A stretch of DNA of 64,000 nucleotides from NCBI GenBank assembly GCA_937884385.1, contig CALGCW010000123.1, positions 1-64,000 on the forward strand. Direction: 5' to 3'. Shown in pieces: positions 1 through 7,581 of this stretch. Source of the DNA: an uncultured Clostridia bacterium. GTDB taxonomy: Bacteria; Bacillota; Clostridia; Oscillospirales; CAG-272. How positions within the stretch are numbered: the stretch's first letter is position 1; every line of letters starts with the position of its first letter. Both the position numbers and the translations under genes were made by a program. Below the pieces are notes generated by a model, which worked only from the letters and a program-made list of their open reading frames with translations, ran no database searches and had not been told where the DNA came from.

Positions 1-528
1 GCAGCTCTTGCTCTTATCGACTACGCTTACAGCGCAGAGGGACAGATCCTTATGTCCTACGGTCCTGATGAATTCATCGAGAAAAACGCTGACGGTTCGT
101 ACTTAACATTCAACTTCAACGGCAAGCAGATGCCCGTTATCGCTGACGCTACATTCGAAGAGCTTTGGGATAAGGCTGACGGTAACTATACGAACTATGC
201 TCGTATGTACCTCGGTTCAACTCTCTCCTTCGTAAAGAGCCAGGCATTCGAATATCAGTGCACACACATTGTTGGTAAGGAAGGCGCAGGCAAGATCTCC
301 AATGCGATCGCTCTTGGTCTTATCAAGCACCCCTTGCTTGAGGTTGACGATGAACATCCTTGGTACTCCATCGTTCCCACTTCTCTTCCTCAGACAGCAG
401 TTGAGAACGAAGAGATCGGCAAGCTTACAAACCTTGCTTCCTCCGGTATGTTCTCATCCTCTAAGGATAAATACAACATCCTTGTTGACATCATCGCTAA
501 CGGCTTTGACGTTCTTGATGAACACTAA
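1..528 (+). CDS. ABC transporter extracellular sugar-binding protein, C-terminal part (5' truncated by window)
   Basis: The frame is open from base 1, so only the last 175 codons are present. The segment reading LIDYAYSAEGQILMSYGP is the usual C-terminal helix of family 1/LplA-type extracellular solute-binding lipoproteins, which capture oligosaccharides for ABC importers. The signal peptide and lipobox would lie upstream of the window. No permease gene is visible here; in such operons they usually precede the binding protein. A strong hairpin follows at 546-569, then membrane-protein genes and a MalK-type ATPase on the same strand, so this is probably the receptor for the pectin-oligosaccharide system downstream. 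The family call rests on the C-terminal pattern only, and the substrate is inferred from neighbours. Confidence 0.72.
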   Translation, partial: AALALIDYAYSAEGQILMSYGPDEFIEKNADGSYLTFNFNGKQMPVIADATFEELWDKADGNYTNYARMYLGSTLSFVKSQAFEYQCTHIVGKEGAGKISNAIALGLIKHPLLEVDDEHPWYSIVPTSLPQTAVENEEIGKLTNLASSGMFSSSKDKYNILVDIIANGFDVLDEH

Positions 529-545
529 TATCTGATCAACAATAA

Positions 546-569
546 GGCAGGGGGGATTTCCCCCCTGCC
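546..569 (+). terminator. Strong GC-rich hairpin after the binding-protein gene
   Basis: A perfect 10-bp stem (GGCAGGGGGG with CCCCCCTGCC) closes an ATTT loop 18 bases after the stop codon. No clean T-tract follows on the + strand (ACCCAAAAAATC comes next). It may therefore be a partial terminator or an RNA-stabilising processing hairpin that keeps binding-protein transcripts abundant relative to the membrane genes downstream. Confidence 0.6.
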
Positions 570-659
570 ACCCAAAAAATCAATTTCCCTTTTATCATCA
601 GTCTTTTTCAGACAAAAATCTTTATGCCGTCGTTTTCTGACGGCGGAATGGAAGTTATT

Positions 660-1262
660 ATGTATAAGTTACAAATGAAATTTCAGGGCATAATCACTTA
701 TCTCTGTCTCGCGGCTGCCGCACTTACCTTCATCTATTCTCTCGGCGTTTCAACTGACGCATACTTTCTCAGAACACTTGAGAGTCTTTCCGTAAGCATC
801 CCCGGCTCTGAAATGTATTATGAGATGCAACCCTTTAATAAGGATTTCACCGCTTACAGCATCGGTCTTATCCTTTTAGCTGTTGCTTGTCTTGTAGCAA
901 ACAATCACAAGCGCAGAAAATATTACATTGCAAATTATTGTACGACTGTTATCAGCTCTATCGCAGATATTGCTCTCGCGATCTGGGCGATGATCAACGT
1001 ATTTGATTATAAAGCTAAATTCCTCGCAGTAGATTATTCAAATCTTGAAGCTATAGGCAAAAGAAGACCGAACATTCTTATCAACCTCGGCGTTGACCCG
1101 AACAACGTTCACGGTCCTTACTCTACCTTCTGGTTTGATATTGCTGCTGTGGTCCTTTCCATCCTTACCATAGCTGCACTTCTCAATGTTGCAAATATGA
1201 TATTCAAGATCATCGTTATGAAGAAAGAAAAAGAACTTTTAAAGGAAGGAGACGCACAATAA
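660..1262 (+). CDS. Unrecognised four-helix membrane protein A
   Basis: The product is about 200 residues with four predicted membrane helices near residues 8-28, 53-75, 82-105 and 150-177 and a lysine-rich, charged C-terminus (KKEKELLKEGD). I do not recognise the family. An in-frame ATG at 624 has no ribosome binding site; the ATG at 660 follows GGAATGGAAG at a sensible distance, so I choose 660. The stop overlaps the next start by one base (TAATG), which implies translational coupling. It lies between a sugar-binding protein and a MalK-type ATPase but lacks the EAA loop expected of a classical ABC permease, so an accessory or non-canonical transporter subunit is only an inference. Confidence 0.7.
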   Translation: MYKLQMKFQGIITYLCLAAAALTFIYSLGVSTDAYFLRTLESLSVSIPGSEMYYEMQPFNKDFTAYSIGLILLAVACLVANNHKRRKYYIANYCTTVISSIADIALAIWAMINVFDYKAKFLAVDYSNLEAIGKRRPNILINLGVDPNNVHGPYSTFWFDIAAVVLSILTIAALLNVANMIFKIIVMKKEKELLKEGDAQ

Positions 1263-1744
1263 TGAACAAGATCACAGATATCAAAAGCGATAGAATGAGA
1301 TATACGCGTAATTCTATCTCCGCTACCTTTTCATACATAGCAATTCTTTTCAATGCTCTTTACTTCCTCAACATCTATCATTCCGACGTTGGCAAGTTCT
1401 ATTATAAGATCGATATCGGTGCTTCCGTTGTCTATAATCTTCTCTTTATGCTCTTCGTCTTTCTCGCTTCAGAGGCGGTGAAGAAATATGATATGACATA
1501 CTCCGTGGTGCTTATCGTTATAGGAGCAATGCAGATTGTAAGAATTTTCGGAATTCCCCTCGATGCTTTCACATCCACCATTGAAGTAAAAAGAGATGAG
1601 GTTCAGGTTATGGAGCTTGATCAGTTCATCACTTGTATCATTTTCCTCGCCGTTTCAGCAGGTTTTGCAATTGCCGCAGGAGTTATAGGTGTGCGCAAGA
1701 CGAAAAAGCTCAGAAATTACGAAAAATCTTTGATTACAGAATAA
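1262..1744 (+). CDS. Unrecognised four-helix membrane protein B
   Basis: The 160-residue product has four predicted membrane segments (about residues 22-42, 55-75, 80-100 and 122-145) and a basic, charged tail (VRKTKKLRNYEKSL). The start ATG overlaps the stop of protein A by one base, with GGAAGGAG ending about ten bases upstream. No enzyme motif, EAA loop or known domain is recognised. Its position in a tight operon with protein A and the ATPase downstream (22-base gap) suggests the three products work together at the membrane. Confidence 0.7.
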   Translation: MNKITDIKSDRMRYTRNSISATFSYIAILFNALYFLNIYHSDVGKFYYKIDIGASVVYNLLFMLFVFLASEAVKKYDMTYSVVLIVIGAMQIVRIFGIPLDAFTSTIEVKRDEVQVMELDQFITCIIFLAVSAGFAIAAGVIGVRKTKKLRNYEKSLITE

Positions 1745-1766
1745 ATAAGAAAGGCCTTGACTGTTT

Positions 1767-2831
1767 ATGGCTTCATTAGTACTTAATAATATCAACAAAA
1801 TATACGATAACAACGTTCAGGCAGTCTTTGATTTCAATCTTGAAGTCAAGGACGGTGAGTTTATCGTTCTTGTCGGTCCTTCCGGCTGCGGTAAATCCAC
1901 TACCCTGCGTATGATCGCAGGTCTTGAAGACATCACCTCCGGTACTCTTATTATCGACGGCAACGACGTCACAAGACTCCCCGCAAAGGATAGAGATATA
2001 GCTATGGTCTTCCAGAACTATGCCCTCTATGCCCATATGACCGTCTATGAAAATATGGCGTTCTCCCTCACACTACGTAAGGAAGACCCCAATATCATTC
2101 ACCAGAAGGTACTTGCTGCCGCAGAGATACTCGGTCTTACAGATCAGCTCAACAAAAAGCCTCGTCAGCTCTCGGGCGGTCAGCGACAGAGAGTTGCAAT
2201 GGGACGTGCTATCGTTCGTACACCCAAGGTGTTCCTTTTTGACGAGCCCCTTTCTAACCTTGACGCAAAGCTCAGAGGCGCAACACGCCGCGAGATACTT
2301 CTCCTTCATAAGAGACTTGGCACCACGATGCTCTACGTCACTCACGACCAGACCGAGGCGCTTACACTTGCAGACAGGATAGTTTGTATGTCTATGGGAT
2401 ACGTTCAGCAGGTAGGCACTCCCCTTGAGCTTTACGATACTCCTGCAAATATATTCGTTGCAAGCTTTATCGGTCTTCCTCCAATGAATTTCTTTGAAGG
2501 CAAGATCGAGGGCGGTCGTTTTGTTTGTCCCTCCTTCTCTGCTCCTCTTGACGAAGGACAGAAGGCTCTTCTTGCTTCATATAAGGGAAAAGAGATAATT
2601 CTCGGCGTTCGCCCCGAGAATATCGTTCAGGATGATAACGGATATATCGAATTTGAAGTTCTCCTCAACGAGAACCTTGGTCAGACTACTCTCGTTCACG
2701 GCAATGCAAATCACCACAAGGTCACTGCAAAATTCCGTGAATGGTGCTCATATAAGAAGGGCGACAAGGTAAAGGCTTCCTTCAACCGTGTTCACTTCTT
2801 TGATAAAGAGACCACAAATGCTATCAGATGA
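1767..2831 (+). CDS. MalK/UgpC-type sugar ABC transporter ATP-binding protein 1
   Basis: This is a 354-residue CUT1-family ABC ATPase, the usual length. The Walker A motif GPSGCGKST is near residue 37. The Q-loop lies in MVFQNYALY, the signature is LSGGQRQRV, the Walker B is VFLFDEPLSNLDAK and the switch His is in YVTHDQTEA. A C-terminal OB/TOBE regulatory region (about 240-350) contains the GVRPENI motif typical of MalK, MsmK and UgpC proteins, which energise oligosaccharide importers. AAGAAAGG lies upstream of the ATG. It sits among small membrane-protein genes and upstream of GH28 and GH105, so pectic oligosaccharides are the likely cargo. A second, similar ATPase is encoded at 7582-8667. 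Confidence 0.93.
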   Translation: MASLVLNNINKIYDNNVQAVFDFNLEVKDGEFIVLVGPSGCGKSTTLRMIAGLEDITSGTLIIDGNDVTRLPAKDRDIAMVFQNYALYAHMTVYENMAFSLTLRKEDPNIIHQKVLAAAEILGLTDQLNKKPRQLSGGQRQRVAMGRAIVRTPKVFLFDEPLSNLDAKLRGATRREILLLHKRLGTTMLYVTHDQTEALTLADRIVCMSMGYVQQVGTPLELYDTPANIFVASFIGLPPMNFFEGKIEGGRFVCPSFSAPLDEGQKALLASYKGKEIILGVRPENIVQDDNGYIEFEVLLNENLGQTTLVHGNANHHKVTAKFREWCSYKKGDKVKASFNRVHFFDKETTNAIR

Positions 2832-2841
2832 GGACAGAATT

Positions 2842-3399
2842 ATGATCAAAAAAGTATTTTCAAGTATCAAATCAAAAATTAAAGAAACGGTCAGAAAATT
2901 TCTTGTATTCCTCAAGAGAAATCCTCAATCCGTTCCACTTGTAGCATTGGCAGCAGCTTTCGTTTATTATTCATTCAATCTTACCTACATATCCGATACT
3001 ACTGCACTTATCAATCTCCCCCATATGGGTCTTTCCTCATTCGCTACTATGCTGTTCTCCATCCTCTCGTTCGTTTGTATGCTGAACGCATTTCCTAAGC
3101 GTCAGAGACCTAACTTCTTTATGCTCGCACTTCTCGGCGTTATGGCTGTTATTATAGTTTTCTGCGACGTTTACTACTTCTCTATGATCCAGAAATCGAC
3201 CATTGAGATCACTTCGCAGAGATACTTCGTTCCCATTGCAAAGGAAGTTGTATCCAACCATATCATCCTTATGACCGTTATGGTAGCTTTGACTGCTCTT
3301 GAACCTCTCATTGCAAAACTGTTCAGGAAGATCAACACCTCCATCGACGTTGAGTATACTGAGGATATCGGTGATATCGATCTTTCCGACGAGGAGTAA
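2842..3399 (+). CDS. Unrecognised four-helix membrane protein C
   Basis: The product is 185 residues with a basic N-terminus (IKKVFSSIKSKIKETVRKF). Four predicted helices lie at about 30-50, 60-82, 91-112 and 132-155, and the C-terminus is acidic (VEYTEDIGDIDLSDEE). The open frame extends back into the ATPase gene, but GAGGAC directly follows the ATPase stop and sits eight bases before the ATG at 2842, so that start is preferred. No family is recognised. It is the third of four similar-sized tetra-spanning proteins around the ATPase. Confidence 0.7.
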   Translation: MIKKVFSSIKSKIKETVRKFLVFLKRNPQSVPLVALAAAFVYYSFNLTYISDTTALINLPHMGLSSFATMLFSILSFVCMLNAFPKRQRPNFFMLALLGVMAVIIVFCDVYYFSMIQKSTIEITSQRYFVPIAKEVVSNHIILMTVMVALTALEPLIAKLFRKINTSIDVEYTEDIGDIDLSDEE

Positions 3400-3405
3400 T
3401 CATTA

Positions 3406-4011
3406 ATGCCCGACAACAAGAAAAAATCTTCTAAAACCGACAATTACAACCTCAAATCCGATGCAGTCAACCGCTTAGCAAATGCGGATAAGCTGCACAT
3501 ACCCGAGGATATGAAGCACAAGGATCCCGCCAAGAAATACAGAAGCGGGTTCCTTGACAAGATCCCACCCATCGTTAAGACAGTTTTTATTAAATTCTGG
3601 TTTTACGGCGCGGTATGCTTCTTTATATTTTGGGGTCTTGCCATTCAGGATTCCCTTGATGCGCTCGTAATAATGTCAGTCGTTCTCGGTCTTGTCAGCG
3701 ATATATTCATTGACAATATTTTGAGATTTATTGAGACAGTACCGGACGAAAACGCAAGGTGGATGATGTTCCCGAAAAAGAGATATTGGACTTTTATCGC
3801 CAACCTCATTTACGCCTTCCCCGTATTCTTCTGCGTGCGCTGCATTTATTTGCTCATCAATACGCTTGGCACAGGCTTCGGCTTCTATTTGGGCGTTGAA
3901 CCCATAATGTTCGGTATTTTTTACGTTTTGGTCGATCTTTTATTCGTAGGAATGAAAAATCTCTTCCTCACGATCATAAATGATGCCAAAAAGAAAGTAA
4001 ACGATAAATAA
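3406..4011 (+). CDS. Unrecognised four-helix membrane protein D
   Basis: The product is 201 residues: a hydrophilic, lysine-rich N-terminal stretch of about 55 residues, then four predicted helices (about 58-80, 85-108, 126-152 and 164-188) and a short basic tail. The gene begins six bases after protein C, whose stop region GACGAGGAG serves as its ribosome binding site. No catalytic motif or ABC-permease EAA loop is visible. It is followed within two bases by the GH28 gene, tying the membrane cassette to pectin breakdown. The function is unknown; membership of an uptake or sensing complex is inferred from position only. Confidence 0.7.
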   Translation: MPDNKKKSSKTDNYNLKSDAVNRLANADKLHIPEDMKHKDPAKKYRSGFLDKIPPIVKTVFIKFWFYGAVCFFIFWGLAIQDSLDALVIMSVVLGLVSDIFIDNILRFIETVPDENARWMMFPKKRYWTFIANLIYAFPVFFCVRCIYLLINTLGTGFGFYLGVEPIMFGIFYVLVDLLFVGMKNLFLTIINDAKKKVNDK

Positions 4012-4013
4012 CT

Positions 4014-5552
4014 ATGCTTAAAACACTCTATATCTCCTCAAGCTCCGCTTGCTTTGAATGGAAAAATGAAAACCCTTACTACGCGGAGTCTGAGTATACT
4101 ATCTATTTGAATGAAAAGGAAGCTCTTACGTCAAACACTAACGTATTTTCCCTTTTCGGACTCGAGCCCGACACTGAATACAAGCTTAAAAGCTCTACCG
4201 GTGCGGGAACGGTCACATTCAGAACCGAAAAAAACACCTTTACGGTAAACGTAAAGGACTTTGGAGCTATCGGTGACGGAATTACCGACGATAGCATTGC
4301 TATCCAGACCGCCATCAACTGCTTGCCATGCGGTGCAAAGCTCGTCTTCCCTTCGGGAACGTATCTCACCGCCCCACTTTGCCTTAAGAGCCACATTACT
4401 CTTGAGCTGTGCGAGGGTGCGACCCTTCTCGGTCACACCGACCCATCACACTACCCCGTGATCCCCGGTCATGTAATCGACAGCATTACGGGAGAGGACG
4501 TTGAGTGCGGAACCTGGGAGGGCAATTCCGTTCCGATGCATCAGGCACTTATTTTTGCCGAGCACGCAAAGGATATCACCATAATCGGCCCCGGAACTGT
4601 TGACGGCAATGCTCAGAACTCTACCTGGTGGCAAAACCCCAAGGCAGAGATAGGTCGTCCGCGTCTTCTCTTCTTCAACAGATGCGACGGTGTCAGAATT
4701 CACGGTATTACCGCGCAAAATTCCGCATCCTGGCAGCTCCACCCTTATTATTCAAAGAACATTGATTTTCTTGATATATCTATATTTGCGCCTGCGGATA
4801 GCCCCAACACGGATGCTATCGACCCCGAAGCTTGCGACGTTGTAAATATCATAGGATGTAAATTCAGCGTCGGAGATGACTGTATCGCAATAAAATCTTC
4901 AAAAATAGATATGGCAAGAAAATATAAAACACCTGCCAACAGACACACGATCAGAAACTGCCTTATGCAGTTCGGTCACGGTGCAGTCACGCTTGGTAGC
5001 GAGATGAGTGGCGGTGTGACTAATCTCACGGTAAACAAATGCGTATTTCGCCGTACCGACCGCGGTCTTCGTATCAAGACACGCCGCGGACGCGGTAAGG
5101 ACGCGATCATTGACGGAGTTTTGTTTGAAAACATCAAAATGGAAGGCGTTATCACGCCAATAGCGATCAATATGTGGTATAATTGCTGCGATCCCGACCG
5201 CTTCTCTGAGTACGTTTGGTCAAGAGATGCCCTTCCCGTTGATGACAGGACCCCATATCTTGGAGAATTTACGTTCAGAAATATGATCTGTATAGACTGC
5301 GAGGCTGCCGCTTGCTATTGCGACGGCTTGCCCGAAATGCCCATCAAATCCATTACCTTTGACAATATTCATTTCAGCTTCAAGGCTGATGCAAAGCCAT
5401 TCGTTCCTATTATGAAGAACTTTGCAGAGCCTGTTTGCAAAATGGGAATGTATTTTGACAATGTGGAGGCGCTCACCTTAAAGCGAGTCACACTTGAAGG
5501 TGTGGATGGCGAAGATATCATTGCCGATCATATCGGAACTATTACAAAATAA
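4014..5552 (+). CDS. Glycoside hydrolase family 28 (exo-polygalacturonase type)
   Basis: The 512-residue protein has an N-terminal beta-sandwich-like segment of about 80 residues, then the GH28 right-handed beta-helix starting at VKDFGAIGDGITDD. All four GH28 signatures are present: NTD at 265-267, the paired aspartates D288-D289 in GDDCIAIK, GHG at 321-323 followed by SEMSGG, and RIK at 353-355. The SEMSGG context and length fit exo-acting enzymes that release galacturonate from oligogalacturonides. There is no signal peptide, so it should act in the cytoplasm on imported oligomers. It begins two bases after membrane protein D with only a weak ribosome binding site, suggesting coupled translation, and GH105 follows 17 bases later. 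Confidence 0.95.
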   Translation: MLKTLYISSSSACFEWKNENPYYAESEYTIYLNEKEALTSNTNVFSLFGLEPDTEYKLKSSTGAGTVTFRTEKNTFTVNVKDFGAIGDGITDDSIAIQTAINCLPCGAKLVFPSGTYLTAPLCLKSHITLELCEGATLLGHTDPSHYPVIPGHVIDSITGEDVECGTWEGNSVPMHQALIFAEHAKDITIIGPGTVDGNAQNSTWWQNPKAEIGRPRLLFFNRCDGVRIHGITAQNSASWQLHPYYSKNIDFLDISIFAPADSPNTDAIDPEACDVVNIIGCKFSVGDDCIAIKSSKIDMARKYKTPANRHTIRNCLMQFGHGAVTLGSEMSGGVTNLTVNKCVFRRTDRGLRIKTRRGRGKDAIIDGVLFENIKMEGVITPIAINMWYNCCDPDRFSEYVWSRDALPVDDRTPYLGEFTFRNMICIDCEAAACYCDGLPEMPIKSITFDNIHFSFKADAKPFVPIMKNFAEPVCKMGMYFDNVEALTLKRVTLEGVDGEDIIADHIGTITK

Positions 5553-5569
5553 AACGAAAGGATGCTCCT

Positions 5570-6697
5570 ATGTACGAAAAAATCGATGCATATATTGAAA
5601 AATTGCTTAATTGTTCAACTCCCGATGCACCTATTTGGAATATTGAGAGCATCAGACAAGGTAAAGCACCGCATTGGAACTATATTGACGGTTGTATGAT
5701 TACTTCCCTTCTTGAGATTGGGAGGATCACGGGCGACCCGAAGTACTTTGACTTTGCGGAGAGATTTATTGATTATTATGTCTTTGACGACGGAACTATT
5801 CGCGGATATAATATCGAAAAGTACAATCTTGACGATCTCAACGAGGGCAGAGTGCTTTTCGAGCTTTACGAGAGGACCGGCAAAGAAAAATACCGCCTCG
5901 CAATAGAGCATCAGGCACTTCAGCTTAAGGGTCAGCCGAGAACCTGCACGGGAAACTTTTGGCATAAGCTTATTTATCCCAATCAGATCTGGCTTGACGG
6001 ACTCTATATGGCGCAGGTGTTCAGCACCAAGTATCAAAAATATAAGGGGCAGAAGGATTATTCCGACATTCTGATGCAGATAAAGAACGTCAGAAGATAT
6101 ATGTTTGATGAGGGCGCGGGTCTTTACTATCACGGACTTGATTGCTCAAAGAGTATCTTCTGGGCGGACGCAGAAACGGGTCTTTCCAAAAACTTCTGGC
6201 TGCGCGCGATAGGCTGGTACACCGTTGCAATGATTGATATTATTGAAATAATCGACGATGAAGCGGCACGCGGCGAGATCGCGGGCATCTTCAGCGAGCT
6301 GATGCACTCAATTATAAATTACTGCGATGGCGAAAGTAAGATGTACTATCAGGTGGTCAACCTTGGTGAGCGCAAGGGCAACTATCTTGAGACAAGCGGC
6401 TCTTCGATGCTTGCTTACGCAATGCTCAAGGGTGCAAGGCTCGGTGTCCTTCCCTCTGAGTTTGCCATTTACGGCAGGGAAACCTTTGACGGTATATGCT
6501 CAAAATACCTTCAGATCAAGGAAGACGGCGATCTTAACCTTGGGGGCATTTGTCTCGTTGCGGGACTTGGCCCCGAAAATAACACCCGCAGAGACGGAAG
6601 CTTTGAGTATTATATCTCAGAGCCCGTGGTCGAAAATGACGCCAAGGGCGTTGCACCCTTCATTCTCTGCTATACTGAAATCTTAAGAAACATATAA
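5570..6697 (+). CDS. Glycoside hydrolase family 105, unsaturated galacturonyl/rhamnogalacturonyl hydrolase
   Basis: This is a 375-residue (alpha/alpha)6-barrel protein of the YteR/YesR family. Members remove the unsaturated 4-deoxy uronic acid from the non-reducing end of pectate- or rhamnogalacturonan-lyase products. The motif WLDGLYMA places an aspartate at residue 143, the position of the catalytic aspartate of YteR. The aromatic-rich segments HWNYIDGCM and NFWLRAIGWY match the family's substrate cleft. There is no signal peptide, so it is cytoplasmic. The ribosome binding site is GAAAGGA. Its product would feed KduI and KduD, encoded at 20.5-22.1 kb. Confidence 0.94.
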   Translation: MYEKIDAYIEKLLNCSTPDAPIWNIESIRQGKAPHWNYIDGCMITSLLEIGRITGDPKYFDFAERFIDYYVFDDGTIRGYNIEKYNLDDLNEGRVLFELYERTGKEKYRLAIEHQALQLKGQPRTCTGNFWHKLIYPNQIWLDGLYMAQVFSTKYQKYKGQKDYSDILMQIKNVRRYMFDEGAGLYYHGLDCSKSIFWADAETGLSKNFWLRAIGWYTVAMIDIIEIIDDEAARGEIAGIFSELMHSIINYCDGESKMYYQVVNLGERKGNYLETSGSSMLAYAMLKGARLGVLPSEFAIYGRETFDGICSKYLQIKEDGDLNLGGICLVAGLGPENNTRRDGSFEYYISEPVVENDAKGVAPFILCYTEILRNI

Positions 6698-6708
6698 GGA
6701 AAAACAAA

Positions 6709-7569
6709 GTGAAATTAATGGTTCGCGCGCACGATCTCGGTGTCAAGGGCGCAGATAAAATTAACGAGAGGCTTTGCGAGCTCTCGCTTGACGGTGTTCA
6801 GCTCGTCGTTTACAAATCCATAAACGGTATTGCTTATACGCCGGGTGCTGTCTCCGCTCAGCTGGCTAAAAATATTTCATCGCGTATCAAGGAGAACAGC
6901 AAGGATATTGCACTCATCGGCGCGTATTTCAACCCCGTCCATCCCAATACCGCGAAGATCGAAAACGGTATTGCGGTCTTCAAGGACTATCTTTCGGTCG
7001 CAAAGGAGCTTGGTTGTGACTTCGTAGGAAGCGAGACGGGCTCGTATAACGGAGATCCGTGGATATATCACCCAATGAATCATTCGGATGAAGCTCTTGA
7101 CAGAGTTGTGGCAACCTTTTCCGAGCTTGCAGACTATGCCGCACAAAACGGTGTCAATATTGCAATGGAGGGAGCATTCGGTCACGTTTGCCACACTCCC
7201 GAACGCCTTTATGAGGCAGTCGAGAGGATAGGACGCTCCAATATTCGCTTTATATTCGACCTTTATAACTATCTTGATATTTCAAACGTGGATATTGCGT
7301 ATGAAATATTGCACAGAGGCTTGGATGTGCTCGGCAATAGAATTCTTCTCTTCCATATCAAGGATTTCGTTATCGCCGACGGCAAATTGAAGCAATGCGG
7401 TGTTGGAAAAGGCATTCTTGATTTTGACAGGATACTCAGCGCGATATATAGCCACAACAAAAACGCAATACTGGTATTGGAAGGAACCGTCGGAGACGAT
7501 CTTCCCTTCGCGGTCTCCTATTTAAAAGATAAAATCAACAAATTAGAAAATGACGCAAGCGTCAATTAG
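6709..7569 (+). CDS. Xylose isomerase-like TIM-barrel sugar isomerase/epimerase
   Basis: The 286-residue protein resembles the AP endonuclease 2/xylose isomerase-like superfamily (IolE/IolI/UxaE-like). The expected metal-ligand positions are visible as a Glu in NIAMEGAFGH, an Asp in RFIFDLYNY, a His in LLFHIKDF and a Glu in AILVLEGTVG. The start is a GTG preceded by AAGGA eight bases away. It sits between GH105 and the second ATPase, so a role in isomerising a uronate or another pectin-derived sugar is likely. The substrate cannot be read from sequence. Confidence 0.82.
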   Translation: MKLMVRAHDLGVKGADKINERLCELSLDGVQLVVYKSINGIAYTPGAVSAQLAKNISSRIKENSKDIALIGAYFNPVHPNTAKIENGIAVFKDYLSVAKELGCDFVGSETGSYNGDPWIYHPMNHSDEALDRVVATFSELADYAAQNGVNIAMEGAFGHVCHTPERLYEAVERIGRSNIRFIFDLYNYLDISNVDIAYEILHRGLDVLGNRILLFHIKDFVIADGKLKQCGVGKGILDFDRILSAIYSHNKNAILVLEGTVGDDLPFAVSYLKDKINKLENDASVN

Positions 7570-7581
7570 TAAAGGAGTCTT

